A stretch of 64,000 nucleotides of DNA, from the NCBI GenBank assembly GCA_035610365.1, contig CM069432.1, positions 165,290,035 to 165,354,034 on the forward strand. Reading direction: 5' to 3'. Position 1 is the stretch's first letter, and each line of letters begins with the position of its first letter. The notes under the pieces were generated by a model that saw only the letters and a list, made by a program, of their open reading frames with translations, had not been told where the DNA came from and ran no database searches. The position numbers and the translations under genes are program-made. Shown in pieces: positions 34,500-47,478 of the stretch. Source of the stretch: Aquatica leii. Lineage: Eukaryota > Arthropoda > Insecta > Coleoptera > Lampyridae.

Positions 34500-35290
34500 C
34501 TCTCTGTCTAATGTGTGCCATGTAGTGTTCTGGGACATAAATTGATTTCCAAACTTTCGGACTATGCGCTCTACTACGGTACGAGCACTATCGCTCTCAT
34601 TTTGCTTGTGATGAGATATTTATGCAAAACTGTATGAATGTGCCTTTGTGCTTTATGCTAAACATAACAACCAACTTTATTTTTTAACTGATATGCAGTA
34701 AAATTAAAAACGTGTAATTTTAATATGTAGTAAAAAGAAGATGCATCTTCTGCTGGGCATGGCAAAACTGCTTGCACATCATGTACAGCAACTACTCTGG
34801 ATGAAGCTTTATCGTTTTTTTTTTCGATTGACGTGATAGAACTTTTTCTCTCAGATAGGTGTCGTATCTTTTCTACAACTCTGTTTTTTCATCTGCACAA
34901 CTCGAAAGACCAATGTCTTTCTACGGAATTAAAAATTTAATATTGAATTCTTTGTTAAACATTGTATCGTACATTAAATAATTAGAGTACGGAATATTTT
35001 GTTCTTTACATATGATATGGAGCTTTGAAACTGTCTTACTATCTTTTATATACTCATTTTTTTGTCTCATATCGGCGATAGTGACTTTCAACGCGTGGTT
35101 TCAAATTTATTTAATTCTTTATACCATTTTTACATCTTCAGAAACTGTTGCAAGCTTAGCGTGGTTTCCCTTTTTTTTGGCTGTATTAACCTTTTAGTAT
35201 CTTACTCTTAATTCCCAATGTGCCCATGAACATCACTTTACAAATGTGTATTTTTTGGCCATTTAAATCTACGATGACTTTGATCTATTT
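34500..35290 (-). pseudogene. Relic of a widespread insect repeat-encoded transposase-like protein
   Basis: On the minus strand, in changing frames: HICKVMFMGTLGI, PRVESHYRRYETK, ICKEQNIPYSNYLMYDTMFN, VVAVHDVQAVLPCP followed by SSFYYILKLHVFNFTAYQL, and a later HKYLITSKMRAI. I recall this order (SHYCR, a KEF-N segment, MDVQAVKL-P, SALYYK-KL-hNFT) from uncharacterised multicopy proteins in insect genomes that look like RNase-H-fold transposases. I cannot name the family. Numerous stops show long decay. Confidence 0.5.
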
Positions 35291-36227
35291 TATATTGCAA
35301 GATGATATAAAATTACGTTATTTCTGAAGATCAGACATCTACCAATATTCTGTAAATATAACATTTAACATTTTAGCCAACATTTAGTATCACAAGGTAC
35401 CCAATCAGTGTCACTTTAATGAAATTATTTCGATACAAAATTATTGGTACGATTTTTATAGCTAATAGATAGCTTAGTCATTTGTATGCGCTGCTCTCGT
35501 TGTCAATGCACTATTCTGTTATAAATTCAACGCAAAAGTTTAAACGCTCAAAGCATCAATTTAGTTCATACAAAATTCATGAAAGCGTTATACATACTTT
35601 TTCATATTGGTCATTTTGCAAACGTTGCATAATATTTTTCTCGGAAATTATTAATCTGAAGATGGCAATTTATGTACTACTATAATAGGAATCCAATATG
35701 TGTGGTTATCCATTCAATATATCGTATGTAACAGGTGTTTTTTCATTTAAATTAAGAATAATCACTTTTTGATCGTTATTAAAGGAAACATTGTTCGAAT
35801 ATTTTGTATAGAATTAGAATACGTAGGTTTTAATCTTATGGTTATGTTAAAAAACGTAAACGTGATATGAACTGATATTTACGATACAGTATAAAAAAAC
35901 ATCTGCAGAAATGTTAAATAAGCATTTTGATATCTTTGTTCGTTAACGAAAAAGGAAATGCGGGGATGAGTTGAGCTCGAGCTTGAGAAAAGATAGGTTT
36001 TTTTGCAACTTGGAACCAAAGATTTAATAAAAGTGAAACGGCGAAGTTGCTAAAAGGTACCAATTACGAGTTAAAAGTATATTAGCGCGATATCTTAACT
36101 ACATTGTGCAATTAAATGCGTATTTTAATTTGTGAAAGTGCGAAATAACTTAAGTAATGCTAAATTTCATTAAACAAGAGGCACCACTAAAATGATTAAA
36201 TAAACGACTGCCATTTGTCGTAGAATC
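35291..36227 (+). other. Intronic spacer
   Basis: No feature recognised. The short open frame at 35482-35685 has no family signal. Confidence 0.45.
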
Positions 36228-36315
36228 GAAAATTGTCAAGTTGTTTTATTAAAATCGCCAAACGTTTTATGAAAATCGCCAAGTGTTATATGAAAATCGC
36301 TAAGTTGTTATATGA
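36228..36315 (+). repeat. Short tandem repeat, ~21-bp unit, about four copies
   Basis: Units of the type AAAATCGCCAAGTGTTATATG repeat four times, with the first unit most diverged (GAAAATTGTCAAGTTGTTTTA). Confidence 0.7.
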
Positions 36316-37246
36316 CTTCTTTTTTTTTGTTGTGGAATTGAAACTTGTGTGTATGGTTTTTCCTGATATATAATTAAAGAGGAAACCGATGTGAATTCGA
36401 CTGAGAGGGAACCAAAAGCTGCAATATCGTCGACACAAGTTCGCAAACCTGGTGCATTGTTTATAGGGGCGTTAAAGCGTCATTGAAGCATTTTGTACCT
36501 TGTACATACAAAAATCAGGTACATTGTTATAGCTTCTATACAACTATTTCAAGTTAACGGTAAAAAATAAAATAAATAAACGTATTGCGGATTTTGTTGC
36601 GCAAAATTTGAGTTTGATTTAATTCGACATTTTAATATATAATTTATTTAATGTCACGTATTTTTTAAATGGCCGTTTAAGTTTGTTTTATTTTGTTTCT
36701 GTAAGAATTAAATGTGTTTACGTAGGAACTAATTAAATTGTTTAAACGTATAGATATTAACCGTAATAAACGAACTTAAGTGGATTGCTTTTATAGTTTT
36801 TGCTGATTATCACGGATTTGTAAACAGAGTAAAAATGTAATTCGTTTCCAGACGACGCCAAATAAAAGTCAAGTAACCTTCTCAAACCTACTGGAATATT
36901 CAAATAAAAAAGTTATTGTGTATATGATAATATTGATTCCAAATTAAGTTATGACTCGTAATTATAAGAAATATTTTAACTTTGGTGAATCGATAAAGTT
37001 ATGTTTAACTATTTTCTAATTAACTTTTTCTATACTGAGCTCTAGCCTAGTACGGAAAAAGTACTAAAGATAAGTCCGCTAATACTACCGACAAAAAAGT
37101 TTTTAAAGCAACGGCTCACCAAATAATATAACAAATCTAAAAGTTTTAAATCAACAATAGTAACTTTTAGTACAAAAAAAATTTTTAAAGAAAGATACAT
37201 TATTTTAGACTTATTTGATAATTTTTATATCCTTCCTTGTATAAGT
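36316..37246 (+). other. Intronic spacer
   Basis: A less AT-rich patch at 36380-36500 is unidentified. Otherwise nothing. Confidence 0.4.
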
Positions 37247-37426
37247 AATTTAACGTTATTTTTTTATAAAATCCTAATAGGAGGACGTGTAAGGAGAAAA
37301 TTAATTTTTTTGCATTATATTCTGAAGGAGAACTTTTACAGACTGCAGTGTCTAATAATCTAAATAAATTAATTTTATCCTTACACGTCCTCCTATTGGG
37401 ATTTTATAAAAAAATAACGTTAAATT
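37247..37426. repeat. Palindromic MITE-like element (180 bp)
   Basis: Arms of about 57-60 bp are almost exact reverse complements: AATTTAACGTTATTTTTTTA at the left and its complement at the right, with GGAGGACGTGTAAGG in the inner part. About two mismatches are visible. The loop of some 60 bp includes CTGCAG. The outer AATTTAACGTT may include a duplicated target. Confidence 0.85.
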
Positions 37427-40400
37427 ATTTTAGACATAATAAAATAATTGAATAATAATTCAACATCGTGGAATAATAATAATTGTTAAAGGTAAATAAA
37501 TATAATTTCATTTCATTTTGGCGGTATTATAAACTAATCAGCACAATTCGATAGAGACAAAGATCCTCCTATGTACCAAAACCTTATCAAGAATGTCGTG
37601 CTATAACCTCAGTTTTTTTATTATTTTAAATGTTTGTTGAAACGATGCCTACTACCATATAAAAGTTTAAAATATTGTATTCTAATATATAATTTGCAGT
37701 TACAGTGTTTTTTTTATAAATTTTGATTTTCACTAAACATAGTAAAGTTAAAAATTATAATCATTATTTATACGTTGCATATTTTCATTAATCAAATGTT
37801 GAAATAATCATGTTATGTGATATGATTCTGGCATCAAAGCGACATTCAGCTTTCTTATACATGGTATCATTTTGATGCCTCAAAAGTGATAGTGACAGTT
37901 TATAGATACCGATTTCATGCAAAATTTTTGACACAAATTTTGTATAAAAAGTGGCCAAAATGATGTCCAATTGATACCCGAAAAACGGTGTTAAAAAGAT
38001 ATCTTTTTACGAGAATTTTGTTATTTTGATAGCGACATTTGTTTTTTATCACGTAATACTAATGTATTAACTAATTGTATAGATTTGTAAAGCTGACCAA
38101 TATTTCCTAAAAAATTTGGTTTGGTTTTTTGGCTACAATTCTTTGTTACAGTTTCTTTTTTTGACATTTTGTTTTGTTTGAGAACGATTAATAGCACAAC
38201 GTTTCTTGGAATCATTTTCTCCAGACGTGTCAAAAAGACAAAAAGATCTGTAAGTTTTTTTTTTTATTATCTGAATGGTTTTTAGTTCCGACATTGGCTG
38301 ATTAATATCTTTTTCTAAAACAACATTAATCTTTATTTGTGCATAGGTAATATTACAAAATTGTTATATAGACAGCAATGTATATAGCTCACTATTATCA
38401 GAGTCTCTATTTTCAGCAATATTGCATGGTATGCCTTCTACTTCTCCATAAGCTGTTTTTTTAATGTCAGATATAAACTAGCTAAAAGCGCGTTATTGAA
38501 ATTCACTCAAAATATAACTATATTCTTCAAAATACAGTTATAGAAACAATGACAAATTTTAATTATGACGCCCGTCTGTAGAAAAATGCAACATACCTCT
38601 ACGGCACTTAAGTCATAACTGACATGTGACGCTTTCGTGCAAAAAATTGACACAAAAATGCGGAAAACACAGATTGTCACAAACGCATTTTGACTCTTTT
38701 CGGCATAAACTATGGTGAATTTATCATCGTTGTATGTAATAAACTTAAATTTTTTTTAGTTGTAACGGTCTTCTTTCAAACTGACGACATATATTTGAAT
38801 TATAAAATAAATACGCATAAGGCTGCAGTAAACCAATAGATTTTAATTTACACAAAAAACAATGTTGACAAAAACATTATACGCAAATCTTTTATCAAAA
38901 TTATTTTCTTTTAATGCTTTCCTTTTATTAAATATTTAAAAAAATGCATTTACTATTATTTACAAAATTAACCATCTTATTATATAAAAATTATGTTTAC
39001 ATATATATGAATAAACTCATTTTTAAACTATGCACTTTATTCAATATTTTCGATATTAAAAAATTATTGTATTAAACAGTAATTAATACTAGGAAATAAT
39101 TGCTGTATTTTTTTTTATTTCTAAAAAATTAAACTACTATTACATTACTAAAAAGATAAGAAATGTTATTGAATAGATTTTAGTTGTTGATTGGTAATTT
39201 TTGATTTACTATTAAAATTTGATATATTTCTTTTTATTGCAAGATTTTAAATATACTTAAAAAAAAACAATGCTGTTAAACAATCGTTGATAACAAAAAC
39301 AGTTTGAATTACAATTAATTAAATAATTAACAAGTAACGTAATGTTTGAATTTTTTCTTTTTATAACAATTATGAAATATGTTAAACCGTAATAAACTAA
39401 ACATTATGTTCCTTAATATTTATTTTTGTGTTAATTTAAACTAGTTATAATTACACACGTCTAAAATAACGTAAATAATAAAAATGCATTGTAAATTGTA
39501 ATTTTTATTATTTATAAAATATGAATAATATAAGCATAAAACATGATTCAACAACAATAAGACAATGAACTATTTATTAAAACCTTAGATAAAGCATAAA
39601 TAGTAATTTTAAGTAGAACCAGACCATTTTGATTAAACAGACTTTAAAACTTTATTTTTTACATTTAAATCTTTATAATTGGCAGGTAACATTGCTTTGT
39701 TGCTAATGCAAATGGAAGAATTTATTATCTCTAACACATAGTATCAGAATAATAAAAATTTAAATTGTGCGTTTATAGAAATTTATTTTATTTGTGCACA
39801 TTACCACTCGAGGTAACGCGTCATTTTGTGAGGCTATTGAAGTAACATTTGACTTTTCTCATTCAATATCTAAGTTTTAGTTATAAATCAAATATTGTGT
39901 TTGTAAATGTTACGTTTTTTTTCTGTAAACATTTATATTTTTTAAGTTTGTTATAAAAAAAAACATGTATTTGTTCCTTACAGCTTACATCGCATTTGAA
40001 TTTTAAATAAGTGTGATAGACACACTATAGTAGAAATTAACAAACATTATCCAAAATTTCTGAAATATGTTTTTTTAGTAACATTCTCATTTTATATATT
40101 TAATAGCTATGTAGTAAAAAAAATAGTATATTTATTACTGTTTACTTTAATTTAATTACCATTTTCCACAATTTGTACTATTGCAAGAACAAAATCTATC
40201 GTCTTTGAGTTTATAACTAATATATTCTTAAACAAAATTTTCTTTGTACCAACTCATATACAACAAAACTTGTACTTGCCGATTAAATTACTTAAAACTT
40301 TATTTTATTTTATTTATTAACATTTAAAATAATTGTAATGGGAGTACTTTAACAAAATATTGTTTCAGTGATTAATTGTTAAGTTATTGATTAAAATTTG

Positions 40401-40825
40401 CAATATTTTGTTGCAATATAACAAGGTTGTTCTTAGATTCAAAAGATTATATTTATATTATATTTATACTTACTAACCACATTTCCATTGTGTTTTTTTA
40501 ATTTTTTTGTTTTGTTTTTTTTAATTGGTTTTATAAAGTATTAACGTAATGCATAATTTTAAATAATATATGAATAAGAACATAAATAAATGATCAGCGC
40601 CACCAGTAATGGAAATTATCAACGAATGCCAAGGTCATCTACAACCATGCACCAACTGACTACAACGAATGCGCAAAGAAGCTATCCTTGTCAGTATAAG
40701 CAAATCAAAATCATCCAAGAGACCATGTTGTCTTTAACAACCGCCAAAATGTCAATGGAAAGAAAATGTCCTAATCAAACAATACGAGTTATAAAAACAG
40801 GTAACAACAAAATCAATATTTTGTA
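37427..40825 (+). other. AT-rich intronic spacer
   Basis: Minus-strand frames at 37788-37970 and 38021-38233 lack a recognisable family. Repeated phrases such as GACACAAA near 37930 and 38650 hint at an old repeat. The frame 40590-40826 may be decayed Gag sequence upstream of the zinc knuckle that follows, but this cannot be shown. Confidence 0.45.
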
Positions 40826-42177
40826 AAATCTATCAATAATTGTTATAGATGTGGACGTACACATTTAATTAATCAATGTCCTGCATTTAACAAAATCTGT
40901 ACAAAATGTGGGAACCGCAATTATCTACGAATTTGTTGTAAATCAGTGCCAGGTGCAATTAATAATATTGATATAAATGGGACAGAAAACGATGGTTACG
41001 TTTTTGCCACCATAACTACTAACGATGATGCTCCAAATGAGTGGTTCGTAGTAGTAAAATTTAACTGGATAAATCAAATAATTAAATTTAAAGTTGACAC
41101 ATGTGCAAGTATTAATGTAGGTAATACCGGAACATATTTTTAATCAATTAAATATACCGATTATAAAGCGAATCCTATAATAGGGATAACGGCAATACAT
41201 AAATTAAACATACTAAAAATGACAAATATTAATGATTAATTATGAATGGACGTGGTCGTGGAATTATGATTTAAAATTCAATAAGTTAAAAAATGTCTAA
41301 CTAACAGTCCAGTTTTAAATTACTATAATCTTGTAAAAACTCTGCAATTATCTGTCGACAGTTCTAAAGATGGTTTAGGAGCGGTTTTGTAACAAAATAA
41401 ACAACCAATAGCTTACGCCTCTAAATTTCTAAATGATACTCAAAAAAGGTACTCTCAAATCGAAAAAGAAACAATAACGATAACGTTCGGGTGTCAAAAA
41501 TTCCATCAATATCTTTTCGGAAAAAAATTTGTTGTAGAATCAGATTATAAACTCCTAGAAATTACTTTTCAGAAGCCGCTAGAAAAATGTTCAATGCGAT
41601 TACAACAGTATGACTTTGATGTATAGTTTAAACCGGGAAAATTATTATACACAACTGACACTTTGCCAAGGTATAGTTATAATGACAAACATTTTCAAAT
41701 TATAGAAAATAAAATAGAAAATCAAATTAATTTAATTCAATATTCAAAAATTATAAGTAATCATTTTCTACAAAAATTACAAGTTGAAACAGAAATAGAG
41801 GAAGAATTACATGAAGGTAAAAAATTAAATACTTTTAGATAGTCAAATCGACTAATTAATAAAAATCTTACTATAAACACAGAAACAATTTGAGCATTAT
41901 AAATAATTGTATGATGTTACGTAAGAAATTTGTCATATCAAAAACTTTGTAAAGAGATATTGAATGAATGATGAGTTGCTTAAATATAATTTAAATACAA
42001 AAGGTTTTGAGGTTCTTGGGAAGGCAGAGTAGATTTAGTTTTAAATCTGTAACCGAAAGAGTTGTTAATGTAGAAAATTCTGATTTAGTTTGCAGGAATG
42101 AAAATAATCACTTTGTTAATACGAGACTTAAACGTATTACCAGATTACCTAGTTATTTAAGAGAGTATGAAGTATGA
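40826..42177 (+). pseudogene. Ty3/Gypsy gag-pol relic (zinc knuckle, protease, RNase H, pol end)
   Basis: From 40841 the frame encodes two Gag-type zinc knuckles (CYRCGRTHLINQCP, then CTKCGNRN). It runs into a retroviral-type protease site, FKVDTCASIN, in place of the usual DTGAS. RT is absent. From about 41345 an RNase H domain follows: LSVDSSKDGLGAVL, QPIAYASKFLNDTQKRYSQI and GCQKFHQYLFGKKFVVESDY. The integrase core is absent. The pol end (TRLKRITRLPSYLREYEV, stop at 42175) precedes a polypurine tract. The copy has large internal deletions. Confidence 0.82.
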
Positions 42178-42217
42178 ATTGTAATTTATTTTTGTTTTTT
42201 GTTTGTCTTTCTTTTCT

Positions 42218-42422
42218 TAAAAAAAGGAGGGGAGATGTTGCATAGGCAACACACACTACAAAACGAATGTTAAAGAGTAGTGAATAAGGGTTAAATCAAA
42301 AACAGTATAAAATTTAACTTTGATGAATAATCATCTCATATGTAAACGTTATACGTATAAACTAAAATAAAGTGTTTCAAATTATAAATAAATTATTACT
42401 TAACAAGACATAACATTATTCA
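42218..42422 (+). mobile_element. Polypurine tract and 3' LTR of the Gypsy relic
   Basis: AAAAAAAGGAGGGGAGA at 42219-42235 is a polypurine tract, followed at 42236 by TGTTGCATAGGCAACACAC, a typical LTR start with its own short hairpin. An AATAAA-like signal (AAAATAAAG) occurs at 42364. The LTR end is not certain: candidate CA ends are near 42415 and 42422. No 5' LTR partner was found. Confidence 0.65.
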
Positions 42423-42639
42423 CTGCGTAATCTAATAGATAATATAGATAAACAACTGCGTGCTTTGGACACTTTAGATAATGACTTCTATCAACTGCAC
42501 GGCTACAAATTTTTGGCAATGATAAAAATATTCAAATCTATAATGCAGTATAAGACAGCAAGTCACAATCTAATTTTATTTCATAAAGGATAATAAGATA
42601 AAGATACCGCAATCGTATTTTAAAATAAATATTACAGGT

Positions 42640-43745
42640 ATTAATCAAACAGTTTCAACATTTCAACAAGAAAAGCTTTGTTACTATTAAAACTGTTCGG
42701 GATGATTTTAAACACAATTGTCTTGTTTAATTTTACAACAAACTACGAATTTATTGCCAAGTGATGATACAGATGTTAGTGAATAGACATTCCGACAAAT
42801 ATACAGCGAGCTGATTCAGAATTTAATGTACAAAAAGAAATTGACCTCTTAACAAATTGAAGTTATTTTTGAAGTTTTTTACAACCATGTATTATTTCTT
42901 TAGTGAAGAATATGCCTATTTTACATAATACTATTTTTGGATATGTAACTGCAGGTAGGTTAAATGCCATCGATACGCAATCCACGTGCTTGTTTACTGT
43001 AAACGCAGAGCGATGTCTTTATAATGTATTAAATAACTTTTGATTAATTGTGTAAATGTCTAATTCTAAAAATGATAAAAAAATTTAAAAATATATTTAG
43101 AAAAACATTGAGTAGAAATTACGATGGTTCTTTTATCGTCAAATTACCTCTTAAACATAATACAAGTTAGGCGATTCAAAAAATTTTGCTATCAAACGGT
43201 TAATGCAATGGGAAAACAACTTGATTAAAAATTCTGATTTAAAGAAGGAATATGAAAACATTTATAAATGAATAGCTGCCATACATACATACGCTATCAT
43301 ACGCGAAAAAAGTTTAACAACTAAAATTAGAATAGTTTTTAACGGTTTGGCTACAACTTCTAGTGGCTTTTCGTTTACTGATTGGCAATACCCTGATCCA
43401 CTAATGCAAAACGGGTTTTTTTTCTATTTTAATTTGATTTTAACAATTTGCATATGTTGTCACCTCAGACAGTACAAAGATGCATTGTCAGATTTTCATA
43501 CATTTTTTTTTCTCATGGATGAGACAAAATTGCAACAAGTTGTATGGCGTTTCACTTTTAAAATAAAAAATAATGCTTACTTTTTAAAAATTGTAACCTA
43601 TGAAACCACTAGTGCACCGTATCTCACGATTAGTTGTCTTAAACAGTTTATAGAATTTAAAGATAGCTTTCCTATTGCATCTGATGTAATTTTAAATTCA
43701 TTCTTTATGGTGAATAAGTCTTTTGCACAGTTCATGCAAAATTAA
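42640..43745 (+). pseudogene. BEL/Pao retrotransposon reverse-transcriptase relic
   Basis: The open frame 43347-43745 matches the BEL/Pao RT: KIRIVFNGLATTSSGFS, QQVVWRFTFKI, VTYETTSAPYLTISCLKQF and a degraded YVDD box written FFMVNKS. Upstream, in other frames, IFGYVTAGRLNAIDTQS (end of protease) and GDSKNFAIKRLMQWENNLIK (RT start) are visible. An RT palm with the YVDD aspartates lost is inactive. The 5' boundary is unclear, and the rest of pol and LTRs were not found. It directly follows the Gypsy LTR, so one element may have inserted into the other. Confidence 0.8.
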
Positions 43746-45541
43746 TTGTTCAGAAATGATGGATTTTAAAGACTGAAAGGAATAGTTCAGTTCCATATGA
43801 TTTAACAAAAAATAAAACAAAAAGTGTTACATTATCGTGAAAATATAAATATTATTGTTATTGTTATTGAATATTATTTTTTGATCTTTAACTATTTATA
43901 CAAGTATTTTTCGCTTTTCGAAAACACTTAATTCTTCTTATTTAAATGTATTGAAAATTGTAATAAATATGTTTAACAAACATTTAAAATTTAGCTAACG
44001 CATTTTTTTAAGAGAACTTATTAAAAATTTTGATTAAACGTAAGAATATTTCAATTTACAGTACAACTGCACTTTTTTTCCGAAAATCTTTACAAAGGGG
44101 TCTAATACAATACCTTTACGAGTGCCTGCTTTAAGTGTACAAATGTTATACATACACCAAATAAATTAACATTCTAAGAAAAATTCTAAAAACAAAAATA
44201 AATTATTTTAATTATAATTGCTTTTCAATTAAAATACACAAATTTGATTATACTTACAAGATTGATAAAATAAAGTACATTTTTGTAGACTTACTATATT
44301 CTAGTATTTAAACTACTATATTTTGTTCATTTTATTAAAATTTCGAAATGCGTGTAAACATACTAAAAATACTAAATTTTGTCCTTCATGTTCATTGTTC
44401 AATTGCAAATGTTTAAACAAATTAAAACTTAATTTAAAAAAAACTTGTGCTCGTACATAAACACATAAGTAGGTATACATTTATACAGCTTAAAATATTT
44501 GTTAAACAACGTATATTATAAAATCCTTCAATGCATTTTTTACGAATGTTACTCTTGGCTTACACAAAAGCTGTGAAACATGATAAACCAGTTATAAATA
44601 ATATACACCTTACTAATTACTACTTAAGTTTATGTACACTTACTATATTGATAAAATGGTAAAATACTGATATAAAAATAATATAGAAAGTAGTTCTTGG
44701 ACTATAAATACAAAACAATTTTAAGAACAAAATAAAAAAACTGTAGTAACAGAAAGTAATCAACTTCTTTAAGACAAGTTCGGAAATTATTCTGCCTCAC
44801 TGACGACAACAATCACAGATGTCATGAACATATTGAATGAACATTAGCATTAAGTATTAATGCCTTCATTGAAAATTTTAGTTTGGTTAAATATCTACTA
44901 AACTTTGTATTCCCAATATTGTTTGTTATTTGCCGCTCATACATTGGTTAAATATTGGTTTGCGGGTGGTTTTCAACCTTACAGAAACAATATCTACTAT
45001 ATATCTTACCAACGTCGTTGTTCTTACCTTGGTCTTCCAATATTACTCTTATATGCAAAATATGTTTTAAATGCGATCAAATGTTTTGCCAATATAATAT
45101 ATAAGAAAAATGATGGTACACGATTGGTAATATGTTTTGTGCTACTTGGGTTTTTTTTCTTCAAAATATAAATCGTATTTATGATTGATTTTTAATCATA
45201 AATACAATTGTGCCAATAAAAAATCTAAATCAGCACTAACTTTATATCATGAAACATTACATAAGTATAATTTTAACAACACTCTAATTCTAGATATTGA
45301 ACCTAACTACAAAAAAAGATTAATAATGAAATGATATACATCACTAAGCACAATAATAACGTTAACTTTAATAATGACACTCAAAATCTAAGCACAATTT
45401 AAAAAAATTTAACTACTAAGATAAGGTAATGTAAAAATTCCCGAGTTTCGTCTACAGAGTTTTTATCAATTTTTATCACATTGACTGAGAAATTATAAAT
45501 TGTCACGTTTACGTTTGTTAGTGTTTAAATTTGCTTATATT
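43746..45541 (+). other. AT-rich intronic spacer
   Basis: Nothing recognised. The 88-codon frame at 44905-45171 has no family signal. Confidence 0.45.
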
Positions 45542-46929
45542 TGTAACGTGTAAATTCGAAATTGAGCGAAAATCCGCCTGATAGTTAGGCAACTTACCGT
45601 AAAAACGGATAATACTTGACCTCGAGTTGTGATTTTCAAGTCACGCTCGCAGAGGGCGCTCGAGAGTAGTCGGCCATCTACAAACTTCACTTGATGTAGT
45701 GATTTGGCGGCGTTAGAAACGTGAAAAAGTCGGATGGGTAAGAAACATGAGGTTTTCGTCGTTTAATATCTACTACAACGACGCTTTATTTTAGCAATCA
45801 ATAACAAATCCGATTAAACGTTCGATGCATACAATAAAAGATCGATGTATTTTGCTGCAAAACTCATAAAGTAGCTCTTTCGTCTTTTCGTCTTTACTTT
45901 TGGGTTTCTAAATGTCTGTTGGAATTTTCTTCCGAGTTCTGTTAAAGATGGTGGACTGCGCGCTTTTGGAATCGCTGAACTGATGCGGTAATCGTAGTCG
46001 CAGAGTAAAAGGATCCCAGTGGATCGTTGGCGCTGTGTTAAAGGTTCGGGGAATGAAGTATTGAGGTATTTATAATATCATTAAATTTGGAACCGCGGAG
46101 GACCACTAGACTTCGGCTCATTTCGTCCACGCGCTTCGGGGTCAGGACTGTTGCTCTCGCTACGTACGCGGCGTTTCGATTTAAGTGGAAACAGTGCGGA
46201 CTTTGTATGTAAATGCTTTTGTAGTTCGAACGTTATCTTTGTACATCCGGTACACCTATTCGACTACAATTACTTCTATTTTAATTGAACTATTTATTGA
46301 ACTTTTAACGTCACTTTTCTTTATAATGTTAATAGTGTTAATCACGATGTTTAACAGACGCCTTAATGTAATGGTTGATCTATAATGTTTATTTAACGTA
46401 ACCTACACTTATTTTTTGTTGTTAATATAAAAGAATATTGCCATCGTCAAGGGTAGAAATTTGGGAGCTATAACCGTTTCTGTCGTAAACTAATTTAATG
46501 ATACTTTTATTACCGGTCGTGATGAACTTGACGTCAAGGTCCACGGGCGGTGTTACGTTGCTTTAACGCGGATAAATTTTGTTACGGGTTACGGTAGCCG
46601 CGGAGATACCTTTTAAATATTAGCGCTTTAAATTTTTTTGGCTCCCAGAGTCTATTTTTGAGACCTGCTTTCATCTTGTATAGATATTGTTACAATTTTG
46701 TAGTGTTATGTAAGGTAATTTATTTTCTGATTATACCAGTGGCGTAACCGTCAAATGCCTCTTTCCGTTCCGAAATTGGCTATTAATAATTATCCTTAAT
46801 AAATTGTTATTGTTGATTCGTACTATGTTTCTTTTGGGGACCTCGGGTCTAGGATCTCCTTTTCTCCGACCTAGACTGTTTATCTTCGACAAAAAAATTC
46901 GAGAAGGGGTGGCGCACTTGCGCATTTAG
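45542..46929 (+). repeat. 5' LTR
   Basis: It begins TGTAACGTGTAAATTCGAAA and ends GCGCACTTGCGCATTTAG. Compared with the 3' LTR it lacks TCTCTTT in the CATGAGGTTT region and has a 15-bp segment (TTAATTGAACTATTT region) missing from the other. The 66-codon frame at 46185-46385 lies within the LTR and is not a gene. Confidence 0.92.
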
Positions 46930-47478
46930 CTTACCTAAAGAAAACTTGGTGTCTTACGATTTTCTTTTACCCGACGACTATCTACGGTGAGGCTAGCCGA
47001 AAGGTAAGCAACAACATCTTGGTAATTAATTTAAGTAATGTGTTCTTTCTTTCTTTTTTCTCCACCTCCCCCATTGGAACATAACAAATATTGGCACCTA
47101 CAACGTGGAGCCTTCGACGATTTTCTTCTTGAACGGTTTTGTGACTGTGGACAATTACTACTTCTTGCTTGTTATAATTTCTTACTAGTAGTATAGAAGC
47201 TCAAGTTATACTTTTCTGAAGTTTTACTCATTAGTTGCTTGCTTCAATTTTTCTACCTAGTGGGTGAAATTTTTTTTCTTTTTGGTTGGAGTTTCGAATG
47301 CTATTACGTGGGTTCGCGTTTATGTGGACTGCGACAATTAATTTTAGTTTTGGGATTTTGCGTTTAGGTATAAATTTTGCTTAAGAGAGCTACTTGTGAT
47401 GTTATTTTTAATTAGACTTACCGACTATTCGTAGGATTATTTGGTGTTAAAATCTTAGTGTGTTGTCTCGTGTGAACC
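46930..47478 (+). other. Retrotransposon leader between 5' LTR and gag
   Basis: It should hold the primer-binding site. A TGG-starting stretch (TGGTGTCTTACG at about 46949) is the nearest candidate, but I cannot assign it to a tRNA. The sequence is T-rich with no ORF. Confidence 0.5.

Noticed and set aside
44905..45171. 88-codon plus-strand ORF with hydrophobic segments
   Set aside because: Hydrophobicity follows from T-rich sequence; no family match and no neighbouring gene structure.
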